DNA of 64,000 nucleotides from Lachnospiraceae bacterium (GTDB lineage: Bacteria > Bacillota > Clostridia > Lachnospirales > Lachnospiraceae), in assembly GCA_910574805.1 (NCBI GenBank), contig CAJTCV010000015.1, positions 34,548 to 98,547 of the forward strand, written 5' to 3'. A program made the position numbers and the translations under genes. A model generated the notes under the pieces. It did not search any database, was not told where the DNA came from, and worked only from the letters and a program-made list of their open reading frames with translations. The stretch's first letter is position 1. Each line of letters opens with the position of its first letter. This document shows positions 42,896-52,153 of the stretch, in pieces.

Positions 42896-44085
42896 ATTCC
42901 ACACTCCTTCGCCTGTTCAGCCAGCGTCTTCTTCTGTTTTTTACGGGTGATCTCCATAAGCCCCAGTGCCGTCATATCCACCGCCGCAGCCTTCATGGAA
43001 TCCCTTTTCAAAAGCTCCCGCATGTACAGAAGGAGCTCTTCCTGCGCTTCTTTTTTATCAAGGTCCACAAAGTCCACCAGAATGATACCGGACAGATTGC
43101 GCAGTCTCAGCTGTCCGGCGATCTCTCTGGCCGCCTCCAGATTAATCTTTCTTATGGTCTCCTGCTTGTCCCTGCCGCCGGTATATTTGCCGGTGTTCAC
43201 ATCGATCACCGTCAGAGCCTCCGTAGGTTCGATGACCAGATAGGCGCCGGACTTCAGCCAGACTCTTGCCGCCAACGCATCGTTCAGCCCCTTTTCCAGC
43301 CGGTACAGTGCCTTCAGCGAAAGCCCCGTGTCCTCATAAAACCGAAGCTTTTCCGTATCCTCCGGCATCTCTTCCATAAGAAATTTCCGGATCTGGCCGT
43401 ACAGCTTCGGATCATCCGTCAGGATCTCCTTCAGGCTCTCGCTTCTGCTCCCCAGTATGGAGGTCAGATACGGCGGCCTGCTCTCCAGTACGCAGGAACA
43501 TGCCGTTCGGTGAACGGCATGCTCCGTCAGATAACGATAAGTCTCACAGAGCCGCTCACATTCCTTCCACAGCTCTGTCTCCTTTGCCTGCCCTGCGTTG
43601 GTCCGCACGATCAGTCCGGCAGGCAGTCGCCCCCATTCCTCCAGGATCCCTTTCAGCCTTGCTTTTTCCTCTCCCTTCAGCCTGGAAGAATAGCCTGTCA
43701 CCTGGTTCCCGGTGGTCAGTACCAGATATTTTCCGGTCAGATTCAGGTTCGTGGTTACCGACGGCGCTTTCGTCTTTACCGCCTCCCGGCACACCTGTAC
43801 CAGAAGCTCATCCCCTTCCGCCAGCCGTTCCTGCTTTTTCGGTCTGGTGTAGATGGGAGATCTCACTTCCTCCAGCGGCAGATAGCAGAGCAGACCCGGC
43901 TCGATCTCCACAAAAGCCGCCTGGATATTTTTTACAATGTTTTTGACTCTTCCTGTATAAATGTTCCCGAGAATGGAGGCATGCTTCTTCGGGATCAGAG
44001 ACAGCTCTGCCAGATGCCCATCTTCCAGAAGCGCATCCGCCAGCACTCCCTCCCGCACACAGGTGATGATTCGCCTACTCTCCAA
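42892..44085 (-). CDS. rng: Ribonuclease E/G family protein
   Basis: A 397-residue RNase G-type enzyme. The S1 domain begins ILGNIYTGRVKNIVKNIQAA, and the catalytic DNase I-like domain has VIDVNTGKYTGGRDKQ and LRNLSGIILVDFVDLDK, with the metal-binding aspartates. The C-terminal CPxCxG zinc link of RNase E is absent, as often in short Firmicute forms. It starts 11 bases inside the TIGR03936 gene and overlaps prp by four bases. Confidence 0.92.
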   Translation of the reverse strand: MESRRIITCVREGVLADALLEDGHLAELSLIPKKHASILGNIYTGRVKNIVKNIQAAFVEIEPGLLCYLPLEEVRSPIYTRPKKQERLAEGDELLVQVCREAVKTKAPSVTTNLNLTGKYLVLTTGNQVTGYSSRLKGEEKARLKGILEEWGRLPAGLIVRTNAGQAKETELWKECERLCETYRYLTEHAVHRTACSCVLESRPPYLTSILGSRSESLKEILTDDPKLYGQIRKFLMEEMPEDTEKLRFYEDTGLSLKALYRLEKGLNDALAARVWLKSGAYLVIEPTEALTVIDVNTGKYTGGRDKQETIRKINLEAAREIAGQLRLRNLSGIILVDFVDLDKKEAQEELLLYMRELLKRDSMKAAAVDMTALGLMEITRKKQKKTLAEQAKECGI

Positions 44086-44782
44086 TGTCTTCCCCCAGTT
44101 CCTCCAGAGGGATCAGCCTGTGTTCCTCCTCCGTACCCTGATCCGCGTAGAGTTCCAACCGATGGATCTGAAGCGCGGACGCCGGGATCTGAATCCCTGC
44201 CCAGGCGCCGAAAGACTGCATCAGAAGCTCCGGCTTGAGATTGTGTACGCTCCCTGCGGATACCTGCATATGGATCACGCCGTCCAGGACCCGGCAGTCG
44301 TAGATCCATGGACGGATATCCACCTCCTGCCGCCCTTTTTTCGTCTCCTTCAGAATCCGGATCTCAGGCTGCCCAGAAAAATCCGCAAGCCTTTCCTCCC
44401 AGTCCTCCGCAGGCTCCCTGCCCTCCCGGAACCGGACCTGGTAATCTGCCGCCGCCACGATGGACATGGCATTTTTGCTGCTGTCCGGCAGGCGGCGGAA
44501 GCTTAAGACTTTCATGCCCTCTGCCATCACTTCATTGAGACGCTCCAGAGCCTCTGCGGAGGAAGGCGCACTTCCCACACGGATATCCACATATTCGCCC
44601 TCACTGGTCAGACCAAGGCCCAGAGGCGACGCAAAGGACATGATCATATGCGGACTGAAGCCCTCTGAAAAGCAGATATCGATCCCGGCTCTTCGTATGA
44701 CCTTCTGGAAATACCGCATTACATCCAGATGGCTGATGAACCGGAGCGGTCCTGTTTTCTGAAATTTAATCCTGACGTTCAT
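44075..44782 (-). CDS. TIGR03936 radical SAM-associated protein (DUF2344)
   Basis: A 235-residue protein: KFQKTGPLRFISHLDVMRYF at the start, SEGFSPHMIMSFASPLGLGL next and EYVDIRVGS are the signature of the TIGR03936/DUF2344 family. It always follows a TIGR03960 radical SAM gene, as here (17-base overlap). The function is unknown; an RNA- or ribosome-related role is suspected from the constant link with rng. The start is ATG 44782 with GGAGGAGGTG upstream. Confidence 0.9.
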   Translation of the reverse strand: MNVRIKFQKTGPLRFISHLDVMRYFQKVIRRAGIDICFSEGFSPHMIMSFASPLGLGLTSEGEYVDIRVGSAPSSAEALERLNEVMAEGMKVLSFRRLPDSSKNAMSIVAAADYQVRFREGREPAEDWEERLADFSGQPEIRILKETKKGRQEVDIRPWIYDCRVLDGVIHMQVSAGSVHNLKPELLMQSFGAWAGIQIPASALQIHRLELYADQGTEEEHRLIPLEELGEDIGE

Positions 44783-46631
44783 GGCAGACACCTCCTCCGA
44801 ATACCGATGCCCCGCAGCCGGAGCACTCCTGCCGGCAGTTCTTTGTCACCACGCCTTCCGCGGCACGCGCCCACTCCCGCTCCAGAAAACGGCGGCTGAC
44901 ACCAATATCGATAAAATCCCACGGAAACGTCTCATCCAGAGCCCGTTCCCTTGTGGTGTAAAAATCCACATCCACACCGCATTCCGAAAAAGCTTCCATC
45001 CAGAGCTCATTTTTAAAGCACTCGCTCCAGGAGTCAAAAAGGCATCCCTTCTCATAAGCGCTCCGGATCGCCGGACCGATCCGCCGGTCTCCTCTTGCAA
45101 GGATCCCTTCCAGCACCGTCACATCCGCTTCATGCCAGTTATATTTGATGCTCTTTCTGTTTTTCTGCTCCTTGATCTCATGGTTGACCACATAGGCTCT
45201 GTGGAGAAATTCTTCTCTGGTGCACATCCTCGCCCACTGGAACGGCGTGAACGGCTTGGGTACGAAAAAGGAGGTGCTGACAACGATCTGGCACTTTCCC
45301 CGCCGCTGTTCCTTCGGAACCTCGTAATACCGCTCTGCAATCGTCTCTGCCAGCCGTGCGATATCCTTCATATCCTCTTCCTCTTCCGTGGGAAGGCCCA
45401 GCATAAAGTACAGCTTCACCCGGCTCCATCCGCCCTCGAAAGCCTGGCCCGCACCGTTTAAGATCACTTCCTCGGTCAACCCCTTGTTGATCACGTCCCG
45501 CAGCCTCTGGGATCCCGCTTCCGGCGCGAAGGTCAGACTGCTCTTCTTCACGTCCTGCACCCTGCTCATGACCTCCAGGGAAAAAGCGTCGATCCGCAGG
45601 GAAGGCAGGGAAATATTGATCTTCTTCGGGCCGCACTCTTCCATCAGAAAAGTCACCAGCTCCCCCAGCTTTGAGTAATCACTGGAGCTCAGGGAACTCA
45701 GGGAGATCTCTTCATATCCGGTATTGTCCAACATCCTGCGGGCATAATCCTTCAGCATCCCCAGATCCCGCTCTCTGGTGGGACGATACAGCATGCCCGC
45801 CTGACAGAAACGGCAGCCCCGGATACAGCCCCGCTGGATCTCCAGCACCACCCGGTCCTGCGTCGCTTTCAGATAAGGCACCACCGGCTTCTCCGGATAA
45901 AACGTATCCGCCAGATCCGATACCACCTGCTTGATCACTTTCGCCGGCGCCTCCGGACAGTTGGGATGCATGGCCGCGATCCTGCCGTCCTCCTGATAGG
46001 TCACATCATAAAGAGATGGTACGTAGATTCCGGGCACCTGTGCCGCCTGTTTGAGGAAATCCGCTCTTGCAGCACCACTCTTTTTCCATTTCTTATACAG
46101 ATCCATGAGCGTAAAATACTGCGTCTCTCCTTCTCCGATATAAAACAGGTCAAAAAATTCTGCCAGCGGTTCCGGATTGTAGGCACAGGGACCGCCGCCG
46201 ATGACAAAAGGATGTTCCCTGGTACGCTGTTCCGCTTCCAGCGGGATCTGCGAAAGATCCAGAATCTGCAGAATATTTGTATAGCACATCTCATATTGTA
46301 TTGTAATGCCAAGAAAATCAAAATCCTTCAGAGGATCCTGTGATTCCAGCGCAAAAAGCGGAATCTTCTGTTCCCTCAGTACCTGATCCATATCTGCCCA
46401 CGGAGAATAGACACGTTCGCACCAGATATCCTCCCTCCGGTTGAACATGTCATACAGGATCTGGATTCCCAGATGGGACATGCCGATCTCGTACACATCC
46501 GGAAAACACATGGCAAACCGGATGTCCACCTGTTCTTTGTCTTTCATGACCGCATTCACCTCACCGCCGATATAGCGGGCCGGCTTCTCCACGGACATGA
46601 GGATCTCATCTGACAACATTAACGTTCGCAT
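44766..46631 (-). CDS. TIGR03960 B12-binding/radical SAM protein
   Basis: A 621-residue protein. An N-terminal B12-binding-like region (FAMCFPDVYEIGMSHLGIQI) and a radical SAM core with CxxxCxxC in QRGCIRGCRFCQAG, plus SLSSSDYSKLGELV and VKLYFMLGLPTEEEEDM. It is the TIGR03960 family, with unknown substrate, perhaps an RNA or protein modification. The C-terminus ends in a cysteine-rich tail (CRQECSGCGASVFGGGVC). Head of the rng operon; AAAGGA precedes the ATG. Confidence 0.92.
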   Translation of the reverse strand: MRTLMLSDEILMSVEKPARYIGGEVNAVMKDKEQVDIRFAMCFPDVYEIGMSHLGIQILYDMFNRREDIWCERVYSPWADMDQVLREQKIPLFALESQDPLKDFDFLGITIQYEMCYTNILQILDLSQIPLEAEQRTREHPFVIGGGPCAYNPEPLAEFFDLFYIGEGETQYFTLMDLYKKWKKSGAARADFLKQAAQVPGIYVPSLYDVTYQEDGRIAAMHPNCPEAPAKVIKQVVSDLADTFYPEKPVVPYLKATQDRVVLEIQRGCIRGCRFCQAGMLYRPTRERDLGMLKDYARRMLDNTGYEEISLSSLSSSDYSKLGELVTFLMEECGPKKINISLPSLRIDAFSLEVMSRVQDVKKSSLTFAPEAGSQRLRDVINKGLTEEVILNGAGQAFEGGWSRVKLYFMLGLPTEEEEDMKDIARLAETIAERYYEVPKEQRRGKCQIVVSTSFFVPKPFTPFQWARMCTREEFLHRAYVVNHEIKEQKNRKSIKYNWHEADVTVLEGILARGDRRIGPAIRSAYEKGCLFDSWSECFKNELWMEAFSECGVDVDFYTTRERALDETFPWDFIDIGVSRRFLEREWARAAEGVVTKNCRQECSGCGASVFGGGVCHERQD

Positions 46632-46652
46632 AACTTATCCTTTCCCGAAGAA

Positions 46653-46684
46653 CCCGCGGACAGAATACACATTCTGCCTGCGGG
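46653..46684 (-). terminator. Imperfect hairpin upstream of the radical SAM gene
   Basis: CCCGCAGGCAGAAT pairs with ATTCTGTCCGCGGG (12 of 14 positions) around GTGT and is followed by TTCTTCGG. It lies in the roughly 100-base gap after the 531-residue membrane protein gene. It may be a weak terminator or attenuator. Confidence 0.45.
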
Positions 46685-46734
46685 ACATCTGTAACCTTTT
46701 CTCCGGTCTGCACTGCTCTTCCCTGCACATCTGG

Positions 46735-48330
46735 TCACTGGATACCGGTCACAGTCTGCAGTCCTTCTCCCGAGATATATTCCAGCGTGATCTGTCCGCC
46801 CTCTTTATAACGAACGATCTGCGGAAATTCACTGACCAGTACATCATAGATGGCATCTTTTTCGGCAAGCACCACATAATAGTGAGAATTGCCCTCCAGA
46901 ACGACAGACGCCAGGGTCTCGATGGTCCCGGTCACTGTCTCTCCGGCAGACACCGGGCCGCTGGAGATCCCGCTGGTTTTCAGCAGGCCGATGTAGGACT
47001 TTTCGCACTCGGCCACCGTGTCACCGATAGCAACATTCTGATACTTTGTAATATTGACCATGGCATATTTTTTCACCAGCCCCGCATCATCCTTCAGCGC
47101 CATGAAATACGTAGGCTCTCCGGCCACATTCAGCAGAAGCGGGAAAGTGGAATGATACCCAAGGTTCTGAACCTGTCCTTCGGCGGAGTTCATGGCCGAA
47201 TATTCCTCTGCTCCCGGACAGGAGTAATATTTTGCTTCCATGGTCCTCTGGTTCATGAGAACAAATCCCACATTGGACTCGTCCCCGCTGACGGATGTGA
47301 TGCCGGTGTAGACCCACACGTCATCCTCCATGGCCAGATAATTATAACCGTCCGTGGTACGAAGACATCCTTTCTGACTGAGCACACTGTTAAAAAAACC
47401 GTTCATGTACAGCCCATAGTAATCATAGAGCTGAATCAGAAGCGGCGCGGAATAAACCGAGTCCACCCACTGGGGACAGTCTCCCACATCATAGCACACG
47501 GTCTCACCGGTGACGGCGTTGCAGAGCACCACTTTTCCAATGGTCTGACCGCCGAACAGGCCGACATTGAATTTTTTCACCGGACAGATCCAGTACGGCG
47601 TCCCCTCTTCGTCAATCTCAAAGCTGAGCTGATCGAAAATATAAGTGGGATAGCGGAACCGGAGATGCCGGTAAATATTCCGGTTGAAATACTCTGCCTG
47701 GGAATATCGGATATAGCTGCCCTCCGGAAGACGCACACATTCCGTGTCCTGAGTGGTCATATCGATCATGATATAGGCCGGAACTCCCTCGCTCATGTTG
47801 GTCAGCCATTTGATGGGGCTGGCATAGACAAGGGGCGTCACCCGCACAGGTTTATTCTGATAATTGATCTGCGTATACAGAGAACTGACCTCAAACTGGG
47901 ACACCATATCGATCAGAGAGCCCATCTTCCGGTTGCCCAGAAGCGATGCGGAGCTCTTGTCCAGCAGCGGGATCTCCGTATAGTTCACCTCTGCGATATC
48001 CTCTGTAAAGGTCCCCTCCTGAACAGACAGAAGCTGATGATACTTCTCCGCATTGATGATGGGAGAAGACAGAAGACTTCCGATCCCGTAGATGACAAAC
48101 AGGACGACCGCTGCGGCAGCTCCGATCTTCAGCGGCCGGATATCAGTGGCCGGGATTCCGTCCCGGATCCCTCTGGCACTGCAGAGCAGCGTCAGCACCA
48201 CTACCAGTGAGATAATAAACAGCCAGAAGCCGCTGGAATGGATATTGACGGCCGGAATCGTTACATAATAATAGACGCCCGCTGCCAGTACCGCAAGGAA
48301 GCCCAGCAGGAATTTTATTTTCAGTTTCAT
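46735..48330 (-). CDS. Two- to three-span membrane protein of unknown function
   Basis: About 531 residues. The first span is KFLLGFLAVLAAGVYYYVT (about 5-23), the second FWLFIISLVVVLTLL, and the third AAAAVVLFVIYGIGSLL. A large extracytoplasmic domain of about 440 residues follows (NKPVRVTPLVYASPIKWLTN, GTPYWICPVKKFNVGLFGGQ). I have seen close relatives in Clostridia, annotated only as hypothetical or CvpA-type. The start is uncertain: ATG 48330 has AAAGGAG 12-13 bases upstream, and ATG 48354 has none. It is preceded by a HAD gene on the same strand. Confidence 0.65.
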   Translation of the reverse strand: MKLKIKFLLGFLAVLAAGVYYYVTIPAVNIHSSGFWLFIISLVVVLTLLCSARGIRDGIPATDIRPLKIGAAAAVVLFVIYGIGSLLSSPIINAEKYHQLLSVQEGTFTEDIAEVNYTEIPLLDKSSASLLGNRKMGSLIDMVSQFEVSSLYTQINYQNKPVRVTPLVYASPIKWLTNMSEGVPAYIMIDMTTQDTECVRLPEGSYIRYSQAEYFNRNIYRHLRFRYPTYIFDQLSFEIDEEGTPYWICPVKKFNVGLFGGQTIGKVVLCNAVTGETVCYDVGDCPQWVDSVYSAPLLIQLYDYYGLYMNGFFNSVLSQKGCLRTTDGYNYLAMEDDVWVYTGITSVSGDESNVGFVLMNQRTMEAKYYSCPGAEEYSAMNSAEGQVQNLGYHSTFPLLLNVAGEPTYFMALKDDAGLVKKYAMVNITKYQNVAIGDTVAECEKSYIGLLKTSGISSGPVSAGETVTGTIETLASVVLEGNSHYYVVLAEKDAIYDVLVSEFPQIVRYKEGGQITLEYISGEGLQTVTGIQ

Positions 48331-48413
48331 AACAAACAGTCTGTCTCCTTTCATGGTTTCTGTATATCTTACCATAAAGAAGACATTCTAACAAGGCTGG
48401 AACCGTAGCTTTT

Positions 48414-49094
48414 TTACTGCCCCTTTTTCGTCTCCGGAGCCTTTGTCATACGCTGCAGAATCGGAATCACATCCATCAGGCTGTCTGCGGTCCCCGCAAG
48501 AAAACATTCCGTCTCCGGAAGCGGTCCTGCCAGGTCCTTCACCATCACCACCCGGCATCCGGCCCGGTGCGCAGACAAAGCGCCGTTGTCGGAATCCTCC
48601 AGCGCCAGACAGTGTTCCGGCCGCTCTCCCAGCTGATCACACGCGTACAGATATACATCCGGCATGGGCTTCCCATGGGGAAGGGACGGCGCACAGGAGA
48701 TCCGGTCAAACCGGTCGTAGATCCCTATCTGTGTCAGATATTTTTTCGTCCGTTCCTCGTCCGTGGCCGTAGACACTGCTTTCTTGTAGCCATTGGCCGT
48801 CAGCCAGTCCAGAAGTTCATCCACACCCGGCTTTTTCTCGACCCCATGGGCTTCCAGATATGCGCGCATCAGCTCCATCCTGCGCGCCCTCACAGCCAGG
48901 AAATCAAAATCCTCTCCCAGCAGTCCTTTAAAATACGGCTCTGCATATTCTTTGGAAAAGCTCCGGAAACGCAGAAGCTGTTCATGCGTCAGCTCATAGC
49001 CCATTTCCTGCGCCGCCTGTTTCCAGCACCGGTACAGATGCCTCTCTGTATCAATTAAAATCCCATCCATATCAAAGATTACCCCATGGATCAT
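48414..49094 (-). CDS. HAD-family sugar phosphatase/phosphomutase-like
   Basis: A 226-residue HAD hydrolase, beta-PGM-like subfamily: motif I FDMDGILIDTE (D8, D10), motif II VSTATDEE (ST), motif III K (CAPSLPHGKPMPDVYL) and motif IV ALEDSDNGALSAHRAG. The four-helix cap sits between motifs I and II. It acts on a small phosphoester; the substrate cannot be told. AAAGGAGGG precedes the ATG, and an extended -10 (TGCTATACT, near 49127-49135) suggests its own promoter. Confidence 0.85.
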   Translation of the reverse strand: MIHGVIFDMDGILIDTERHLYRCWKQAAQEMGYELTHEQLLRFRSFSKEYAEPYFKGLLGEDFDFLAVRARRMELMRAYLEAHGVEKKPGVDELLDWLTANGYKKAVSTATDEERTKKYLTQIGIYDRFDRISCAPSLPHGKPMPDVYLYACDQLGERPEHCLALEDSDNGALSAHRAGCRVVMVKDLAGPLPETECFLAGTADSLMDVIPILQRMTKAPETKKGQ

Positions 49095-49190
49095 TTTTTA
49101 CCCTCCTTTGGCACACGTTACTTTGCAGTATAGCATGACTTCTTTCTTTTTTCCATACGGAAAAATTTATCCTGAATATCAAAAGCTTCT

Positions 49191-51389
49191 CTACATCACC
49201 GTGTCGTCCCAAAGCAGCTCCGTCAGACTGAGCTTTCTGACTGTCCGCCAGCCAAGGACATAAGCCAGTGCCACGGATCCCAGAATCATAAGCCAGAAGG
49301 CGGCGATGGGAAGCAGCGGCGCCTCGGCCAGAAATTCTCCCGCGTCAAGATAGGAAAGCTTCAGCATATATCCCACCGAAAGAACCGCCAGCGGCAGGGT
49401 GATGAGCGCCGGGCGGCCCGCCAGGACCAGCGCTTCGATGCAGAACATCTTCCGGATTCCCTCCGGCGTCAGCCCCACAGACAGATACCGGGCAAATTCC
49501 CGTTTCCGCTGGCGCACGAAGCCCAGGGTATTGGAAAACACATTACCGATCCCGATCACGGCTAAAAGGACGCAGAAGCCGCCGAAGATCACTTTCATCC
49601 CGTGAATCTGCCGGTCGTTGATCTCCCGCTCCCGGATCCGGTTCTCACTCTCTGCGGTCCGGTTCTCTGCTACAATCTCATCTACCCTGCGCTGCAGGTC
49701 TTCCAGTTCCTCCGGCGCGATATCCTCCGCGCCGAGGATACGGATATACAGATCCTCCTTGGCTCCCCCGATCTGACTTTCGATCTCCTTCCAAAGGGAC
49801 ACCGGAAGAAAATGTACCAGTTCATACCGATCCAGGGTTGCGTATTCTTCCCGCAGAGCCGGAACTTCTTCTGTGTAACCCAGCACCGGAACTTCTGTGT
49901 CCTGCCCTTCCCCGCCGCAGGGGCGCAGCACGCTGACAGATGCCGTCCCTTTTACATAGGGAAGGTCCCGGCGATGCCGGAAATCCGGATCCGTCACATC
50001 GCTGATCCGGTTGCGGAGAACTGCTCCGGTCAGCCGGGGCGCGATGCCGATCTGCCTGCAGTAAGCCAGAAAGCTTTCGTCGTCCATGATGATAAGGGGC
50101 GCACTCACCAGCCAGCCGCTGCCGGTCTCCATGGCTTCCTCTTCAGAGGCAGGGGAAAATCCGCCCAGGGCCTTCAGTTCCTCGCTCATCTCTTCCTCTG
50201 TAACGAGACATTTTGCGGACGCCTTCTGATACACCACAGCGCTTCTCACTCCGGAAAGGTTCTGAACCTCTTCCGTCTCCGAAAAGGAATCGATCCCGGC
50301 GTCTTTTACTGTGACCATCAGGTCCCACGCCTCCTGATGCCGCTCAAAATACGTCTCCCTTGTGCTGATTTCCGACAGAACAAAAAAGCTCTGCATCACC
50401 GTAAAAGCAAGAAAAGAACTAAGCAGAGACAGCGAGGCGGTCCGCAGCGCCTTTCGTTGAGCCTTCAGCGCATTTCCGGCCAGCTCCCCCTCCACACCGA
50501 AGAAAAAGGTGAGTACCGGGGAGGTCCTTTTGCGCTTCAGCTGCAGTTCCCCCGTATTTTTGATCGCTTCCAGAGGAGTCAGCCGGCTCAAAGCCCGGGC
50601 CGGCAGCCAGGCGGAGATCCAGACGGTGGCAATCGTGACAAGCAGAGTCATCCCAAAGACCAGCGGATGATAGCCAAAGACCGCCGGATGCCGCCCGGGG
50701 AAATCATTTCCCAGCAGGACGTTGGACAGGTGAAGCTCTCCCATACTGGACAGAATCCCCAGCAGATTTCCCGCTGCCATCGGCAGGGCGCAGAGCACGG
50801 CCGCCTCCTGCAGAAGGCAGATCCGGATCTGCCTGGGCGTGGCCCCGATGCTGGAAAAGATGCCAAACTGATGGATTCTCGCATGCATGGACACGGCAAA
50901 GGAATTGTGTATGACCATGATGAGGGAAACAGACGCCAGCCCCATGATCAGCAGGAACATGGGAAATAAAAGCCTCGGCGCCGGATCTTCCGGATCCCGG
51001 ACCAGATACAAAGCCAGAAGTTCGTGATGATAAGTGACCGCATCGGAGGGAAGTTCCAGCCGCCCGGCGATCCGGGCCGTATCTTCCAGTACGGTTTTCA
51101 CATGGTAAAAATAAAGATCGGCCGATGTCTCCCCCTCATTGATCACCACTTCTTTCACATTGGGAAAATTCCGGATCGTTTCCAGATCTTCCGCATCCAG
51201 TTCCCCGGTGATCCGGCTCTGCCAGCCGCCCTCTTCCAGTTGAATCCGTTCCAGCTCATATTTCCACAAGTTATAGAACAGACTGCACAGAAGAGACAAA
51301 AGCAACGCCGCAATCAGCGCCGCAATCCGGATGGACAGGCCAGAGGAACGATTGTATTTCAGATAGCCGGACAGATAATCTTTCCACAT
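49191..51389 (-). CDS. FtsX-domain ABC transporter permease
   Basis: A 732-residue protein with about eight to ten spans and two FtsX-type permease halves: MHARIHQFGIFSSIGATPRQ after the first group, and VRQRKREFARYLSVGLTPEG in the second. Between them lies a large outside domain (about 350-590). The topology is like BceB/MacB-type exporters that handle antimicrobial peptides. The start is ATG 51389 with GGAGGTG upstream. Its ATPase, histidine kinase and response regulator genes all precede it on the same strand. Confidence 0.87.
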   Translation of the reverse strand: MWKDYLSGYLKYNRSSGLSIRIAALIAALLLSLLCSLFYNLWKYELERIQLEEGGWQSRITGELDAEDLETIRNFPNVKEVVINEGETSADLYFYHVKTVLEDTARIAGRLELPSDAVTYHHELLALYLVRDPEDPAPRLLFPMFLLIMGLASVSLIMVIHNSFAVSMHARIHQFGIFSSIGATPRQIRICLLQEAAVLCALPMAAGNLLGILSSMGELHLSNVLLGNDFPGRHPAVFGYHPLVFGMTLLVTIATVWISAWLPARALSRLTPLEAIKNTGELQLKRKRTSPVLTFFFGVEGELAGNALKAQRKALRTASLSLLSSFLAFTVMQSFFVLSEISTRETYFERHQEAWDLMVTVKDAGIDSFSETEEVQNLSGVRSAVVYQKASAKCLVTEEEMSEELKALGGFSPASEEEAMETGSGWLVSAPLIIMDDESFLAYCRQIGIAPRLTGAVLRNRISDVTDPDFRHRRDLPYVKGTASVSVLRPCGGEGQDTEVPVLGYTEEVPALREEYATLDRYELVHFLPVSLWKEIESQIGGAKEDLYIRILGAEDIAPEELEDLQRRVDEIVAENRTAESENRIREREINDRQIHGMKVIFGGFCVLLAVIGIGNVFSNTLGFVRQRKREFARYLSVGLTPEGIRKMFCIEALVLAGRPALITLPLAVLSVGYMLKLSYLDAGEFLAEAPLLPIAAFWLMILGSVALAYVLGWRTVRKLSLTELLWDDTVM

Positions 51390-51394
51390 ACCCG

Positions 51395-52075
51395 TCACCT
51401 CCGCCACTCGTCGCCGACGATGCGCCCGTCTTCCAGGGTGATGATGCGCTCCGCCTCCAGAGCCGCCTTCTCGTCGTGGGTGATCATCAGAATCGTCTGG
51501 TCCAGATTGCGGTTCATCAACTTCAGCATGTCCAGAACCTCTCTGGTATTTTTCTGGTCCAGATTTCCGGTGGGCTCGTCCGCCAGAAGCAGAGCCGGAC
51601 GGCAGATGAGCGCCCGGGCGATGGCTGCCCGCTGCTGCTGTCCGCCGGACAACTGATTCGGCAGCGCCTCCAGCCGGTCCGCGATGCCAAGGGAACGAAC
51701 AATCCTCTCAAAATATTCCGGATTGGGCTTTTTCCGGTCCAGTGCCAGAGGCATCAGAATATTTTTTTGCACCGTAAGGGTGGGAATCAGGTTGTAAAAC
51801 TGATACACCAGCCCCACCTTTCTGCGCCGGAAGATCGCCGCCCGAGTCTGATTCAGTCCGGACAGATCCGTTCCGTCTATGGTCACCGTCCCGTCCGTGG
51901 GCCGGTCCACACTGCCCAGAATGTGCAAAAGCGTGGATTTTCCGGAGCCGGACGCTCCGACGATGGCCACGAACTCTCCTCTCTCCACGGACAGGTCGAT
52001 CCCGTCAAGGGCCGTTACCTGACTGCCGCCCGAGCCGTACACCTTCCGAACTCCTTCACATCTTAATATCTCCAT
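51395..52075 (-). CDS. ABC transporter ATP-binding protein (MacB/BceA type)
   Basis: A 226-residue ATPase: Walker A GASGSGKSTLLHILG, signature LSGGQQQRAAIARAL, Walker B ALLLADEPTGNLDQK, H-loop ILMITHDEKAALEA. The subfamily (VYQFYNLIPTLTV) is that of MacB, LolD and BceA. It pairs with the FtsX-type permease that overlaps its end. A candidate operator (CTGTCA direct repeat) and promoter region lie in the 78-base gap upstream, after the histidine kinase gene. Confidence 0.93.
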   Translation of the reverse strand: MEILRCEGVRKVYGSGGSQVTALDGIDLSVERGEFVAIVGASGSGKSTLLHILGSVDRPTDGTVTIDGTDLSGLNQTRAAIFRRRKVGLVYQFYNLIPTLTVQKNILMPLALDRKKPNPEYFERIVRSLGIADRLEALPNQLSGGQQQRAAIARALICRPALLLADEPTGNLDQKNTREVLDMLKLMNRNLDQTILMITHDEKAALEAERIITLEDGRIVGDEWRR

Positions 52076-52090
52076 TTGTCTGTCTCCTTT

Positions 52091-52147
52091 CGTCTGCAGT
52101 TCTTCTGTATTCTATAATAGCAGACGAAAATGACAGTTTGGTGACAG
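52091..52147 (-). promoter_or_regulatory. Operator/promoter region of the ABC exporter
   Basis: Two direct copies of TGACAG on the plus strand (52131-52136 and 52142-52147; CTGTCA on the minus strand) are spaced 11 bases centre to centre, the pattern expected for an OmpR-family regulator. Just downstream on the minus strand is a TATTATAG box, set inside an inverted repeat CGTCTGC/GCAGACG (52091-52097, 52120-52126). The response regulator of the adjacent two-component system is the likely binder. Confidence 0.55.
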
Positions 52148-52153
52148 ATCTTT

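Noticed and set aside
46597..48210. Long plus-strand frame of 537 codons opposite the membrane protein gene
   Set aside because: It lies wholly over a well-supported minus-strand gene, is rich in H, R, Q and I from antisense codons, and has no ribosome site or family match.
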